Counted from the first letter of the stretch, positions 7,526 through 17,112 are shown. The stretch: 64,000 nt of DNA from JAMXLO01 sp963850535 (GCA_963850535.1 CAWKMC010000056.1:1-64000), one strand, 5' to 3'. The notes: a model not told the origin generated them from the letters alone. Numbers and translations are program-made.

Positions 7526-8923
7526 TTACTCTCCGGCCAGCCGTGCCGAAGCCAGCGGCGCAGCAAGGCGCACAAGACCGGCAACGTCGGGGGCTCTATC
7601 AAGAGCCAGCACGGCATCAGCGAGCCTGGCGGAGCGCTGCGGGCCGATCACCGCCTGGGTGAGGCCGGCGAACTTTGCTCGCAGTTCTGCCTCGGTGAGG
7701 AAGTTATCCGGCTCGCCCTTCGGCACGACGACCTTCTCTGCAAACGTTTGTCCGCGTGCCGCGACAGTCAGCTTGCCGGACATGTTGGCAGGAAACTCCG
7801 CCTCGATCTCCGCATCGAATGTGCAGGTCACCTTCGGCAACAGGCTGCGCACCCTCGTATCCTGAAGTAACTCGTAGCTGTCCCACCCCATCGCGCCGGT
7901 CGCCAGCGCGGCCGCAATGACGAACGGTCCGCTGAACTGCCCGTCCACCACATTCTGGGGGTCAGCCTTCTTGTCCGCCGGCTCCCCGATCAGCATCATT
8001 CCGGCCCGCGGCAGCCCCAGCGTGACCGTCTCGATTTCCGCGGGCTTGAGGTCGTTGGCAGCCCGCAAGGCCAGGGCTGCGTCGATGCCCGCATGACCGT
8101 AGCGACAGGAAGGGTACGGCTTTACGGCCGTGTGCATCAGTTCAAAGACCGAATCCAGGTCCTGCACGGCACGTTCCGGTTTCGGATTCGGTGCATAGGC
8201 GTGCAGAAACCCATGGCGGCCTTCCAACGCCTCGGCCGCTCCCTTGAAACCCTCGCGCACCAGCGTCGCCGCCATGAGGCCATTGCACGCGGCCCAGCCG
8301 ACCTGGAAACGTTTGGTCCAGGCGCCGTTGACCAGGAATTGCAGGCTGCCTGCACATTGGCTCAGCACCGTGCCCAGTGCGCCTTCTATGCCCGCCGCGT
8401 CGAGCCCGAACACCCGCGCAGCCGCCGCGGCTGCTCCGAAGGCGCCGCATGTTGCGGTGGGATGGAAGCCGCGGTCATAGTGCTCGCCTGCGGGCAGGGC
8501 CAGCGCGATCCGGCAGGTGACTTCGTATCCCGCGACAATGGCTGCGAGCACATCAGCCCCCGAGGCGCCCGCCATCTCGCCGGCGGCCAGTGCAGCCGGG
8601 ATGACCGGCGCACCCGGATGGAGCGAGCCAGCCGCATGCGTGTCGTCGAAATCGAGCGAATGCGCTAGTGCACCGTTGAGCAATGCGGCTCCGGCAGGCG
8701 TGTATCGCGCCGCATCGCCGAAGACGCCGGAGTTGCCGGCGGCCATCCCCATTGCGCGTGCTGCGCCAAGGAAGGATGCCGTACTCTCCGCATCGTGCCG
8801 CGCACGCACGATGTTGCCGACCAGGTCGAGAACCAGGAACCTCGTGCGCTGCAATACCTCTGGCGGCAACCGGTCCAAACGGATATCCGCGGTGAACTGC
8901 GCCAGTTCGGCGGTGATGCCCAT
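7526..8923 (-). CDS. MmgE/PrpD family protein
   Basis: The 465-residue protein matches the MmgE/PrpD family (2-methylcitrate dehydratase and relatives such as cis-aconitate decarboxylase). Typical segments are HSLDFDDTHAAGSLHPGAPV around residues 85-105, FHPTATCGAFGAAAAAARV around 145, FQVGWAACNGLMAATLVREG and KPYPSCRYGHAGIDAALAL. The start at 8923 is chosen because it has an AGGGAGGAG site; an upstream in-frame start at 9067 would overlap the neighbouring gene and adds noise. No prpB/prpC neighbours are present, so a role in propionate metabolism is not supported. Neighbouring Ldh-family gene suggests a hydroxy- or dicarboxylic-acid pathway. Confidence 0.85.
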   Translation of the reverse strand: MGITAELAQFTADIRLDRLPPEVLQRTRFLVLDLVGNIVRARHDAESTASFLGAARAMGMAAGNSGVFGDAARYTPAGAALLNGALAHSLDFDDTHAAGSLHPGAPVIPAALAAGEMAGASGADVLAAIVAGYEVTCRIALALPAGEHYDRGFHPTATCGAFGAAAAAARVFGLDAAGIEGALGTVLSQCAGSLQFLVNGAWTKRFQVGWAACNGLMAATLVREGFKGAAEALEGRHGFLHAYAPNPKPERAVQDLDSVFELMHTAVKPYPSCRYGHAGIDAALALRAANDLKPAEIETVTLGLPRAGMMLIGEPADKKADPQNVVDGQFSGPFVIAAALATGAMGWDSYELLQDTRVRSLLPKVTCTFDAEIEAEFPANMSGKLTVAARGQTFAEKVVVPKGEPDNFLTEAELRAKFAGLTQAVIGPQRSARLADAVLALDRAPDVAGLVRLAAPLASARLAGE

Positions 8924-9030
8924 GTCGGCGTCTCCTCCCTCTCGGTCACAGTCTGACGCAGACAAACATCGCGCGGCAAGATCGCGAATCAGCAGGCTGT
9001 CGGGACTTACGCTTCGCCAGCGTTGCCGGG

Positions 9031-10248
9031 CTATCGTCCCATGCGTGCGAGGAAATCCAGCTGCCAACGCATTTCCTCGGTTGCCAGCGGGAAGCTATCA
9101 GCCCGGCCTGGACGGAGCACATCGTCGGGCGCAAGCCGGGCGAGCAGCGTCTGTACGGCCACAGCGGCCCGCATCGTGAAGCCGGCTTTCCATACCAGAC
9201 TGACCATTCCCTTCGCACTGCGCAGCGAGGCAGCTCGATCTACCACCGAAACCGGGAGGGCTGCCGCGACTGCAAGGAGGGCCGTAGCATAGCGAATTTC
9301 GCCCCTCCGCGCCGCGTCCAGCAGCTGCGCTTCGTCCAGAATGCCTCGCGAAGCCAGGCTGCGTGCCTGGGCCAACGCTTCCTCGGTGGTCAAGTCGCGC
9401 GATGGCGCGGGCTCCCCATGCGCAGCTAACCGGACAGCGACGCGCTGCCGCAATTCCTCTGCAAGCGAGAGGGGCAGGTCGGCGCGCGTGGCCAACTGCG
9501 CGAGCAGATGGGCCGAAACGATTTCGGACAACATCTTGGCTGCACGGGGCGGCAGTGACGGACGCCGCACCAGGGGTTCGTGCCAGTCGGGATGGTCTGC
9601 TGAACGGGCCACCAGAGCGTCGAGTGTGGCTTCCCGGATCTGCGCCAGTGGGTTGTCGAGCAGTGCACGGATGGCCACGGTATCGGCAGTATCGGCGATG
9701 GCATCCGACACCGCAGGTTCCAGCCGCGCGCGTCTGGCCACTGCGAGGACTATCCCAGCGGCCGGCGGCTTGGTGACTAACGCTAACAGGTCCTCGGTGC
9801 TTAGCAGCGGCGACCAGCGAATAACCGGCTCACATACCGAGGACTCAGCATCTTGTGCCAACTGCCGGATGACTTCTCGTGGAGCATCCGGCAGATCTTT
9901 GACTGCATCGGCGATCACCGCGCGCACTCGCGTCGCCTCGTCGGCGACCAGCTTGATCAGCGTATCCCAAGTCTCCTGGTACAGCTGCGCCCGCTCGACC
10001 TGCGACAGGCCAGGAACCAGGGCCGTCAGCTTCTGGGCTAGCAGGATACGCACCCGCTCGTCACCGTCTTTGGCCAGCAGCTCGTTGACCCGCCCCGGGG
10101 CCGCCCCGTTGAGGGCCAGCGCAGCCCGGACAGTCACTGACGGATCCGCAGCGAGGTCGACCAGCATGTTCGGATCGGTGCCGGCGCCGGAGCCCAGCTT
10201 GACGCGGGCTACCTCATCCGGGCGGCAATAGCTTCTCCCGGCGCTCAC
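9031..10248 (-). CDS. DUF2336 domain protein
   Basis: The protein of about 405 residues is almost entirely alpha-helical with repeat-like segments (LAADPSVTVRAALAL, LDNPLAQIREATLDAL), as in the DUF2336 family found mostly in alphaproteobacteria, often beside signalling genes. No membrane span or signal peptide is seen. GTG at 10246-10248 overlaps the stop of the diguanylate cyclase gene (GTGA), so translation is probably coupled and the two proteins probably work together. A longer reading from an ATG at 10275 is possible but would overlap the cyclase by 31 nt. Function is unknown; HEAT-like helical repeats suggest a protein-protein interaction role in c-di-GMP or motility signalling (inference). 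Confidence 0.75.
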   Translation of the reverse strand: MSAGRSYCRPDEVARVKLGSGAGTDPNMLVDLAADPSVTVRAALALNGAAPGRVNELLAKDGDERVRILLAQKLTALVPGLSQVERAQLYQETWDTLIKLVADEATRVRAVIADAVKDLPDAPREVIRQLAQDAESSVCEPVIRWSPLLSTEDLLALVTKPPAAGIVLAVARRARLEPAVSDAIADTADTVAIRALLDNPLAQIREATLDALVARSADHPDWHEPLVRRPSLPPRAAKMLSEIVSAHLLAQLATRADLPLSLAEELRQRVAVRLAAHGEPAPSRDLTTEEALAQARSLASRGILDEAQLLDAARRGEIRYATALLAVAAALPVSVVDRAASLRSAKGMVSLVWKAGFTMRAAVAVQTLLARLAPDDVLRPGRADSFPLATEEMRWQLDFLARMGR

Positions 10249-11634
10249 GCGCCCTCTGCCCGAGCGACATGCCAATGACCGCGGCCCTGCCGCTTCACAA
10301 GATACATCGCCTGATCGGCACGCCGCAGCAGGCTGTCCACGGGCTCACCACTGCCTGCCTCGCGCGTTGCGATGCCGATGGAAACCGTGGGCAAGGCGCC
10401 TCCACCGTCGGCAAATTCCCGCAAGATCTCGGGCACGGCAGCGCAAAGATGTTCGGCGCGTTCCGCTGCGGTCAGGTGGTCCGCACCATTCATCCACAAA
10501 GCGAACTCGTCTCCCCCCAGGCGGGCAACGACATCGCTCGGCCGCACGGCATTGCGCAGAGTTGTCGCTGTGCGCTGCAGTACTTCGTCGCCGGCCTCGT
10601 GTCCCAGGCGGTCGTTCACCGGCTTGAAGGCGTCGAGGTCGGCAAACATCAGCGTTCCCGGTAGTTGTTCACGATCGAGGCGATCGATATGACGCTCCAT
10701 TTCCTCGAGAAAGGCGCGGCGGTTGAGCAGGCCTGTGAGCGGGTCGGTCCGCGCCTGTCGCCCCATTTCCTGCTGGATGGCCTCGTGCTCCAGCACCATG
10801 CAGATCAGGCTGGCCGCGGAGCCGAGCAGCAAGCAATCCTCGTGATCCCATAGGCGCGCGCCGGGTGAACGCCACAATGCAATGCCCGCATTGATCCCAA
10901 ACCGGGTACGACAGTTGGCAACGATGATTGGCCGGCCATCCTTGGCAGCGGCATCCACGGCGCCGCTCGAGGTCGCCAACAGTGCAGCAGCCTCGATCTT
11001 GATGTCATCGGCACCTCGGCCGGCGCTATGGATCAGCGCGGGGTCCGTCTCACGACCGAGGTCGATCACCGCGGCCCCCTCGGCGCCAACAGCGTTCATC
11101 AACCCATCCAACGCCGCCTGCATCATCCGTGGCGCCATTACCTCTCGGCCCATCCGCCACAAGATGTGGTCAAGCACCTCGCCGCGGCGCAGCGCTGCTG
11201 CATTGTGTCCGGCCTCGGCATCGAACTCCGTCCAGTCCATGCCGAGGCCACGGGCGCCCACAACACGCCCATCGGCGTCCAGCAGCGGCCCCCCGGAACA
11301 GGACAGCATGACCAGGCTGCCGTCGACCCGCTTGAGCCACGCACGCCGGCGCTTAATGGGAACGGCGAGCCGAAACGGATTGAACGCATTCGAACTCGGC
11401 ATCACACGCCAGCAGCAACTCGGCGGGTTGCCCGATCAGCGTGGCTGTTGGCCAGCCGAGCGCGGGGTCGGGTGCCAGGAAAATGAAGCGTCCCGCCGCA
11501 TCCGTTTCAAAGACGATGTCGGCCACCGTCATGACCAGATCGCGCCAACGTTGGCGGCTGTCGAGCAGCGCTTGGCGCAGGCTCACGTCGGCCGTTGTCC
11601 GTGGGCCTGGTTTCAATGGGGTAATCTCGTTCAT
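10245..11634 (-). CDS. PAS-GAF-like-GGDEF diguanylate cyclase (frame broken once)
   Basis: The N-terminal frame (11634 to about 11392) gives a PAS domain start (LRQALLDSRQRWRDLVMTVA then ADIVFETDAAGRFIFLAPDP). One extra base near 11392 shifts the rest: FRLAVPIKRRRAWLKRVDGS finishes the PAS domain, a GAF-like middle follows, then TDPLTGLLNRRAFLEEMERH opens the GGDEF domain, with LMFADLDAFKPVNDRLGHEA and the catalytic RLGGDEFALW intact. The product would make c-di-GMP from two GTP. An RxxD inhibitory site is not evident just before GGDEF. The gene is coupled to the DUF2336 gene. Start uncertain (11634 or 11661). The full-length protein needs the frame restored. Confidence 0.8.
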
Positions 11635-11759
11635 GAACGGGCGGTCCTGTCCCATAATCATTAGACGCGATCCGCACTAACGAAGGGTTGCCACGCCGCG
11701 TTGACAGGGTCCGGGTCGCTGCGCATGGTCCCGCCGACCGAACTCAAGGAATTCCCCGC

Positions 11760-12600
11760 ATGAGCAACCACGCGCTGCAACTGCCGATCGAGGAGCTCTG
11801 GGAACGGCGTGAAGTCATTGTCGCCTGCGAACAAGGGCGCGGCACGCGACGCAGTGGATGCAGCACTGGAACTGCTGGACTCGGGTGCCGCGCGTGTTGC
11901 CGAACCGACGGCGAGTGGCTGGCAGGTAAATCAGTGGCTGAAGAAGGCGGTGTTGCTGTCGTTCCGCCTCACCGACTCGATGGCGATGCAGGGGCCGGGC
12001 GGCACGCCGGTGTGGGACAAGGTCCCCTTGAAGTTCACCGGCTGGGGCGAAAACCGGTTCCGTGAGGCAGGCTTTCGTGCAGTCCCTGGCGCGGTGGTGC
12101 GCCGTGCGGCCTACGTTGCCCCTGGCGCGGTGTTGATGCCGAGTTTCGTCAACATCGGCGCCTATGTCGGACGCAATACTATGGTTGACACGTGGGCGAC
12201 CGTCGGCAGCTGTGCGCAGATCGGCGCCAACTGCCACCTGTCCGGTGGTGTCGGCATCGGTGGCGTACTTGAGCCGCTGCAGGCCAACCCGGTCATCATC
12301 GAGGACGACTGCTTCGTCGGCGCGCGCTCTGAAGTGGCCGAGGGTGTGGTGGTCGAGCGCGGCAGCGTCCTGTCGATGGGTGTCTTCATCGGTGCCTCCA
12401 CCAAGGTGATCGATCGGGCAACGGGTGAGGTCTATATCGGCCGCGTCCCGCCTTATTCAGTGGTAGTACCCGGATCACTGCCGGGGCGGACACTGCCCGA
12501 CGGATCGCCTGGCCCGTCGCTCTATTGTGCGGTGATCGTGAAGACTGTGGACGAGCAGACCAGGGCGAAAACCTCGATAAACGAATTACTGCGCGAGTGA
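11760..12600 (+). CDS. dapD: 2,3,4,5-tetrahydropyridine-2,6-dicarboxylate N-succinyltransferase (one extra base near start)
   Basis: DapD succinylates tetrahydrodipicolinate in lysine and diaminopimelate synthesis. ATG at 11760 begins MSNHALQLPIEELWERRE, and the family continues SLSPANKGAARDAV only if one base near 11814 is removed. After that the frame is open to 12600 with GWQVNQWLKKAVLLSFRL, the left-handed beta-helix hexapeptide region (AYVAPGAVLMPSFVNIGAYV, GSCAQIGANCHLSGGVGIGG) and the C-terminal part ending TKTSINELLRE-like (AKTSINELLRE). Length after correction (about 280) fits. Because DapD is normally essential where it occurs, a sequencing insertion is more likely than a real mutation. 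It precedes dapE by 67 nt, separated by a GC-rich repeat. Confidence 0.9.
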
Positions 12601-12620
12601 TCGTGGCCCGCCAGACAACA

Positions 12621-12678
12621 CTCCCCCTCCCCTTGCGGGAGAGGGACGCGGGGAGAGGGCCCATGTATTGAACCCTCT
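12621..12678. repeat. GC-rich palindromic intergenic element (copy 1)
   Basis: The segment CTCCCCCTCCCCTTGCGGGA followed by GAGGG and GGGGAGAGGG arms can form a G/C hairpin, and ends in a conserved tail (ATTGAACCC). A close copy is at 50633-50695 and a reversed relative at 54823-54863. It sits between dapD and dapE, and the TTG start proposed for dapE lies in its tail. Confidence 0.65.
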
Positions 12679-13796
12679 CCACGATCCCGTGCCGCTTGCC
12701 CAGGCCCTGATCCGCTGCGCATCGGTCACCCCCGTCGATGCCGGCGCTCAATCGGTCTTGGCCGATGCTCTCACGCAACTCGGCTTTATCGCAACGCCGC
12801 TACGCTACGGCGAGATCGACAACCTGTTCGCGCGAATTGGCACCGGCTCGCCGCACATTTGCTTTGCCGGCCACACTGACGTGGTGCCGGTGGGTGCGGC
12901 GAATTGGCAGTCCGATCCATTTGGAGGGGAAGTGCGCAGCGGCATCCTTTATGGCCGCGGCGCCTGCGACATGAAAGGCGCCATAGCGGCCTTCGTGGCA
13001 GCCGCCGCGCTGCATCTTGCGGACGGACCGCCGCGCGGCTCGATCAGTCTGCTGATCACCGGCGACGAAGAAGGTCCTGCGGTCGATGGCACCGTACAGG
13101 GTCCTGGAATGGATGCAGGCGCACGATCAGATCCCCGACTTTTGCATCGTGGGCGAGCCGACCTGTCCAGTGACCCTCGGCGACATGGTCAAGATCGGCC
13201 GTCGTGGCAGTCTCAACGCCAAAATCACGGTGCATGGTACCCAGGGTCATGTCGCTTACCCGCAGCGTGCTGACAACCCAGTGCACCGGCTAGTCAACAT
13301 CGCGGATGCCCTGACTGCTGCCCCGCTCGACGCAGGCAACGACTGGTTCCAGCCATCCAGCCTGCAGTTCACCAGTATCGATGTCGGCAATTTGGTGACC
13401 AACGTGATTCCCGCCGAAGCGAGCGCGATGCTGAACATCCGCTTCAACAGCGATCATACGGGTGCGGCCCTGTCAGCTTGGCTCCGCGTGGTTATTGCCC
13501 AACACGCCGAACGCAGCGACCTCGACATCGCGATCAGTGGGGAGTCGTTCCTGACCGAGCCTGGTCCGCTGGTGCACACACTGCGGCAGGCGATCGTCGA
13601 TACGACAGGAGTGGAACCTAAACTCGACACCGGGGGCGGTACATCGGACGCGCGCTTCATTTCCCGCTATTGCCCGGTGGCGGAATTCGGTTTGGTCGGC
13701 GCGACCATGCATCAAGTGGACGAGCGGGTGCCTGTTGCCGAATTGCATGAACTTGCGCAGATTTATCGCGGCATTCTTGCGGCGTTCCTGGCATGA
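12668..13796 (+). CDS. dapE: Succinyl-diaminopimelate desuccinylase (one extra base)
   Basis: DapE is a di-zinc M20 peptidase-family amidohydrolase that removes succinate from N-succinyl-L,L-DAP. Seen: LAQALIRCASVTPVDAG, CFAGHTDVVPVG (metal His and catalytic Asp), LYGRGACDMKGAIAAFVAAA, ITGDEEGPAVDGT (catalytic and metal Glu). One extra base near 13097 shifts the frame; it resumes VLEWMQAHDQIPDF then CIVGEPTCP, GRRGSLNAKITVHGTQGHVA and GGGTSDARFISRYCP, to a stop at 13796. Corrected length (about 376) is normal. The start is uncertain: TTG at 12668 inside a repeat element or GTG at 12689. It follows dapD and overlaps the next gene by ATGA. Confidence 0.9.
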
Positions 13797-14380
13797 GCGG
13801 TCGCCGGGGCAGCCTTCGTGGCCGCACAGGAAGCATCGTGTTGGGCATTGTGCGCCTCGCCAGAGGCCGACCGGACGGCATGCAGCAGTTCGGGGCCACA
13901 CGTGATGCGTTCCTCGCGAGTCTTGCTCCCCTAATCGCATTCCCCTTGGTCGGCGGCATGCTGATGTTGTTGGGCGGCGGAGGGCTGAACACGGTGTCGG
14001 ACCTCCTCGCTACGCTATGCGCTCTGGTCGCGCCGCTGGTGCTGTCATTTGAGGTCGCGCGGCTATGGCGCCGGCAGCAGTTCTGGCTGCGCTTCGCGAC
14101 TGCGTTCAACTGGTGCCAGTGGGTTATACCAATTGTTGGCAGCGTATTGCTGCTGGTATTCGGCTTGTTGGCGGCGCTGGGCTTGCCACGTGCGACGGCG
14201 CGGATCGGCGTTTTGCTTGGTTTGCTGTCCTATGCGCTGTGGCTGCACTGGTTCCTGGCCCGCCACGGCCTTGGCCTGTCAGGCCCGCGGGCGCTTCTGC
14301 TGGTGCTCGCGGTGAACCTGACCACCGCGATGCTGGTGGTGGGACCGCGGGTGATCGCCCTGGGCACTACCGATTCGTGA
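13793..14380 (+). CDS. Multi-span membrane protein of unknown function, paralogue 1
   Basis: The 195-residue protein has about five hydrophobic spans (residues 38-60, 70-88, 108-130, 138-156, 168-190). It overlaps dapE by ATGA and the next gene by GTGA, so all three are probably co-translated. It shares with the following gene an N-terminal LARGRPDG motif, an Asn-Trp-Cys motif (residues 106-108) in a membrane segment and a LHWFLAR motif (151-157). The family is not recognised; the layout is reminiscent of YIP1-like small membrane proteins. Its tie to dapE is positional only. Confidence 0.7.
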   Translation: MSGRRGSLRGRTGSIVLGIVRLARGRPDGMQQFGATRDAFLASLAPLIAFPLVGGMLMLLGGGGLNTVSDLLATLCALVAPLVLSFEVARLWRRQQFWLRFATAFNWCQWVIPIVGSVLLLVFGLLAALGLPRATARIGVLLGLLSYALWLHWFLARHGLGLSGPRALLLVLAVNLTTAMLVVGPRVIALGTTDS

Positions 14381-14937
14381 CTATCAGCGCAGCCGTGTCG
14401 TCCGGGTTATACGCTGCCTGGCTACTGGCGCGCGGTCGTGCCGAGGGCGTGCGCCATGTCGAGGCCGATATGGCCGGGGCCGCTCGCAGCTTCTGGGCCG
14501 TGCCGATCTGCCTGCCCGCGTTCATCTGTCTGCGTCTTCTCGCCTGGATGCAGACGGGAGCACCGCCGCACGCAGCACATACGCTGGGGCTGGACCTGCT
14601 GTCCTATCTGATCGGCTGGTGCGGGTTCGCGGTGCTGTCGCATCGATTGGTTGGCATCATGGGCCTTGGCCCGCGTTGGCCGCGCTGCATCGCGCTGTGG
14701 AACTGGTGCAACGTCATCCAATACATGATGCTGGTCGGGTTCAGCATTCCTGGCCTGCTGGGCGCACCGAAGCTGCTTGACGAGGTGGCGCAGCTTGTCG
14801 GGGTGGGCTGGGCACTCTGGCTAGAATGGTTCGGCTTCCGCCTCACCTTAGGGATCGGTACACTTCCTGCCGTCGGGCTGGTCGCAGTCGACGTCTCGAT
14901 CGGCGTCTTTCTGGCTGGGCTTGGCGCAACGGGGTAG
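14377..14937 (+). CDS. Multi-span membrane protein of unknown function, paralogue 2
   Basis: GTG at 14377 overlaps the previous stop (GTGA); a longer reading upstream would overlap most of paralogue 1. The 186-residue product has LLARGRAEG near residue 16, NWC at 109-111 and LEWFGFR at 149-155, matching the three shared motifs of the preceding protein at equal spacing, plus about five membrane spans. The two look like an ancient tandem duplication. No enzyme motif is visible and the function is unknown. It ends 27 nt before the convergent amidohydrolase stop. Confidence 0.7.
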   Translation: MTISAAVSSGLYAAWLLARGRAEGVRHVEADMAGAARSFWAVPICLPAFICLRLLAWMQTGAPPHAAHTLGLDLLSYLIGWCGFAVLSHRLVGIMGLGPRWPRCIALWNWCNVIQYMMLVGFSIPGLLGAPKLLDEVAQLVGVGWALWLEWFGFRLTLGIGTLPAVGLVAVDVSIGVFLAGLGATG

Positions 14938-14963
14938 CCCAGGTTGCTCCCCGCTGCAGCGAG

Positions 14964-16070
14964 TCAGACCTGCCGGTACAGCTTCATGGCGTTATTGAAG
15001 AAGAAGTCACGCCGTTGCTGCTCTGGGAGCGGCATCGGCAGCACCTGGGTCGGATCATCGTAGTCCCAGTGCGGATAATCGGTGGCAAAAAGCAGCCGGT
15101 CCCAGCCGATCCAGTCGATTGCATCCAGCACGTGCTCGCGCGGCTGAGGCTCTTCCATGGGCTGGGTGGTCAGCCAGACGCTCTCGCGAATGTATTCAGA
15201 AGGCGCACGCTTCAGGTGCGGCGTCTCCTGCTTCAGCCGGCTCCACAGCTTGTCCAGCCGCCACGCCAAAGGTGGCAACCACGCAAAGCCTGACTCAATC
15301 AGCACCAACTTGAAGTGGGGGATACGCTCGAACACGCCCTCGATCACCAGGCTGGTGAGGAAGGACTGCGAGGACTGGGCGTGGCCAACCATGTCCTCGA
15401 TGTAGAAGGATGGCCACCCCGAGCCGGTGACCGGATAGCCGCCGAAGCCGAAGGCATGCACACCGATCGGCAGGTTCGCGGACGCAGCGGCTTCGTAGAT
15501 CTTCCAATATTGCTTCTGGCCAGGTGGATTGGCGGTGCGGCTCACCATGAGCACCTGGACGAAGCGTGGATCGCCGGCCCAGCGCTCGATTTCGGCGACC
15601 GCCGCATCGGAATCTTCGTACGGGACGACGATAGAACCCTTCAGCCGCGGCTCTATCAGCCACTCTGCTTCCACCCAGCGGTTCATTGCGCTGGCGACGC
15701 CGGCGCCAAACTCGCGGTTCTGGAAGCTTGCACCGTTGTCGCCGGTCGGGTTGAGGATACCCAGCGTTATGTTGTTCTCGTCCAGCAGCTGCTTCTGCAG
15801 GAAAGGCAGGCTGCTGCCGGGACGTCCGCCGGGTGGCCACGCGTCACGGCGCGACGCATTCGGCTGACCCTTCGGGTAGGCCGGACCGGCCTGGTAAGCC
15901 TGACGTGGGCGGGAGCCGAAGGTCTTCGCCATCTCGACCCAGCGCGCCTCCATATAGGGGTACAGATCCTTGTAGGAGTTGCGCTGCGGGTGGATGTCTC
16001 CGTCGGCGATCGCCAGCTTCGAGGCAGCGGCGGACTGCACGATGGGGCGGCTGGTGGCCTGGACGTTCAT
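14964..16070 (-). CDS. Amidohydrolase 2 family protein (ACMSD/LigW-like TIM barrel)
   Basis: The start at 16070 has a GGAG site and begins MNVQATSRPIVQSAAASK; the upstream in-frame part is noise. The 368-residue protein carries ADGDIHPQRN near residue 25 (altered DxHxH metal motif, DIH), PIGVHAFGFGG near 220, HFKLVLIESGFAWLPPLAWR near 275 and FATDYPHWDYDDP near 340 with the conserved Asp. These are features of the amidohydrolase-related (metal-dependent decarboxylase or hydrolase) group. Substrate unknown. Two further relatives are at 41324-42478 and 57081-58229. Confidence 0.8.
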   Translation of the reverse strand: MNVQATSRPIVQSAAASKLAIADGDIHPQRNSYKDLYPYMEARWVEMAKTFGSRPRQAYQAGPAYPKGQPNASRRDAWPPGGRPGSSLPFLQKQLLDENNITLGILNPTGDNGASFQNREFGAGVASAMNRWVEAEWLIEPRLKGSIVVPYEDSDAAVAEIERWAGDPRFVQVLMVSRTANPPGQKQYWKIYEAAASANLPIGVHAFGFGGYPVTGSGWPSFYIEDMVGHAQSSQSFLTSLVIEGVFERIPHFKLVLIESGFAWLPPLAWRLDKLWSRLKQETPHLKRAPSEYIRESVWLTTQPMEEPQPREHVLDAIDWIGWDRLLFATDYPHWDYDDPTQVLPMPLPEQQRRDFFFNNAMKLYRQV

Positions 16071-16240
16071 GCAACGGTCTCCGGACTTCGAGGTGCGGGC
16101 GCGTTCCGCGCACGCTCGAGATGATCGTGCGGACCCCGTCCCGTGACAAGGGCGAGGATTGGTCTCGTCGGCGCCGCCGCGGCTCACGGTCTGCCTGGCC
16201 ATGCTCAGCAAAAGCAGCTTGGAAAGGCCACCGAAAACGC

Positions 16241-16267
16241 GATAGGCCGGCGAGCCGCCGGCCTATC
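16241..16267 (-). terminator. Perfect 12-bp hairpin downstream of the secreted-protein gene
   Basis: GATAGGCCGGCG and CGCCGGCCTATC form a perfect 12-bp stem around a 3-nt loop (AGC). On the minus strand it lies 31 nt past the stop of the gene at 16298-16576 and is followed by GCGTTTTC, a short T-run, so it fits an intrinsic terminator; it is palindromic and could also work for the other strand. Confidence 0.6.
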
Positions 16268-16297
16268 TGCATGCGTTTGATTACGATGCTGGTGGGT

Positions 16298-16576
16298 TTA
16301 GCTGTTGGCGCCCTGGTTCGGGTTCGCCTGAAATAGCCAGGTGCGACGGCTCGGCTGGGTCGCGTAGACATGCACCGCCTGCCCGCTTTGCGCCTCCTGG
16401 GGCTGCACCTGCCGGTTCTGGGCATAGGCCGAAGCATTCGGAACGTCGGCTTGGGCAACGACACCAGGCCACTCGGTGAACAGGGTGTTGGCGGCGGGGC
16501 CGTCGCCACTATCGGCATAGGCCGCTGTCGACGCCGCAAGGCTTAGGCCGGCGGCAACTAGAAGCTTGGTCCTCAT
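16298..16576 (-). CDS. Small secreted protein of unknown function
   Basis: ATG at 16576 follows a strong GAGGAGAGAG site; an ATG five codons upstream has none. The N-terminus MRTKLLVAAGLSLAASTAAY with ADS is a Sec signal peptide, giving a mature protein of about 70 residues rich in Gln, Ala and Asn with no Cys. The family is not recognised. It forms a single-gene unit ending at the 16241-16267 hairpin. Confidence 0.65.
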   Translation of the reverse strand: MRTKLLVAAGLSLAASTAAYADSGDGPAANTLFTEWPGVVAQADVPNASAYAQNRQVQPQEAQSGQAVHVYATQPSRRTWLFQANPNQGANS

Positions 16577-16876
16577 GGTCTCTCTCCTCATCTTCCGGCA
16601 TGTCCGGAATTGTGCATCGCAGCATCTGCGATGGCTGGAAGATGGGTTCCGGCGCTTGCGGGATAATCAGGGGGTTCAGCATAGGATTTATGCGCAAATG
16701 AAGGGAATAAGGTGAGTGCGGTCATAGACACGCCGTTGCGAGACGATTGCGGGCCGTTGCCCTTGTTGCCTCGTTCGACAACCGAAGCAGGGTGCTAATC
16801 GCCACTGCCCCATGGAGGGGAACGACAGTCGGTCCTCGGCGTTAATCCCGAGAGGCGACTTCAGAAGGAACAGATC

Positions 16877-17056
16877 ATGGATCGCGAACACGTCAAGGGC
16901 GCTGCCGATAAGGTAAAAGGTGCCGTGAAGGATACGGCCGGCAAGCTGACGGGTGACGAAAAGATGCAGGCCGAGGGGAAGATGGACAAGGCGAAGGGCG
17001 CCGCTCACAATGCCGCCGGCGACGCAAAGGACACCGCGCGCGACGCGACACGCTAG
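16877..17056 (+). CDS. CsbD family stress-response protein
   Basis: The 59-residue product starts MDREHVKGAADKVKGAVKDT and repeats the pattern GxxDKxKGxxxxxxG typical of CsbD proteins, small, hydrophilic, helical proteins strongly induced by general stress in many bacteria. The ATG at 16877 has GAAGGAAC upstream. A Rho-independent terminator follows at 17083-17112, so it is a single-gene transcript. The biochemical role of the family is not known. Confidence 0.85.
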   Translation: MDREHVKGAADKVKGAVKDTAGKLTGDEKMQAEGKMDKAKGAAHNAAGDAKDTARDATR

Positions 17057-17082
17057 GCTAGTATCCGACGATACATCAGAGG

Positions 17083-17112
17083 AAGGCCGCCCGGACAGGG
17101 CGGCCTTTTCTG
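17083..17112 (+). terminator. Rho-independent terminator after csbD-like gene
   Basis: AAGGCCGCCC and GGGCGGCCTT form a 10-bp stem with loop GGACA, followed by TTCT. It begins 26 nt after the CsbD stop. Confidence 0.85.
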
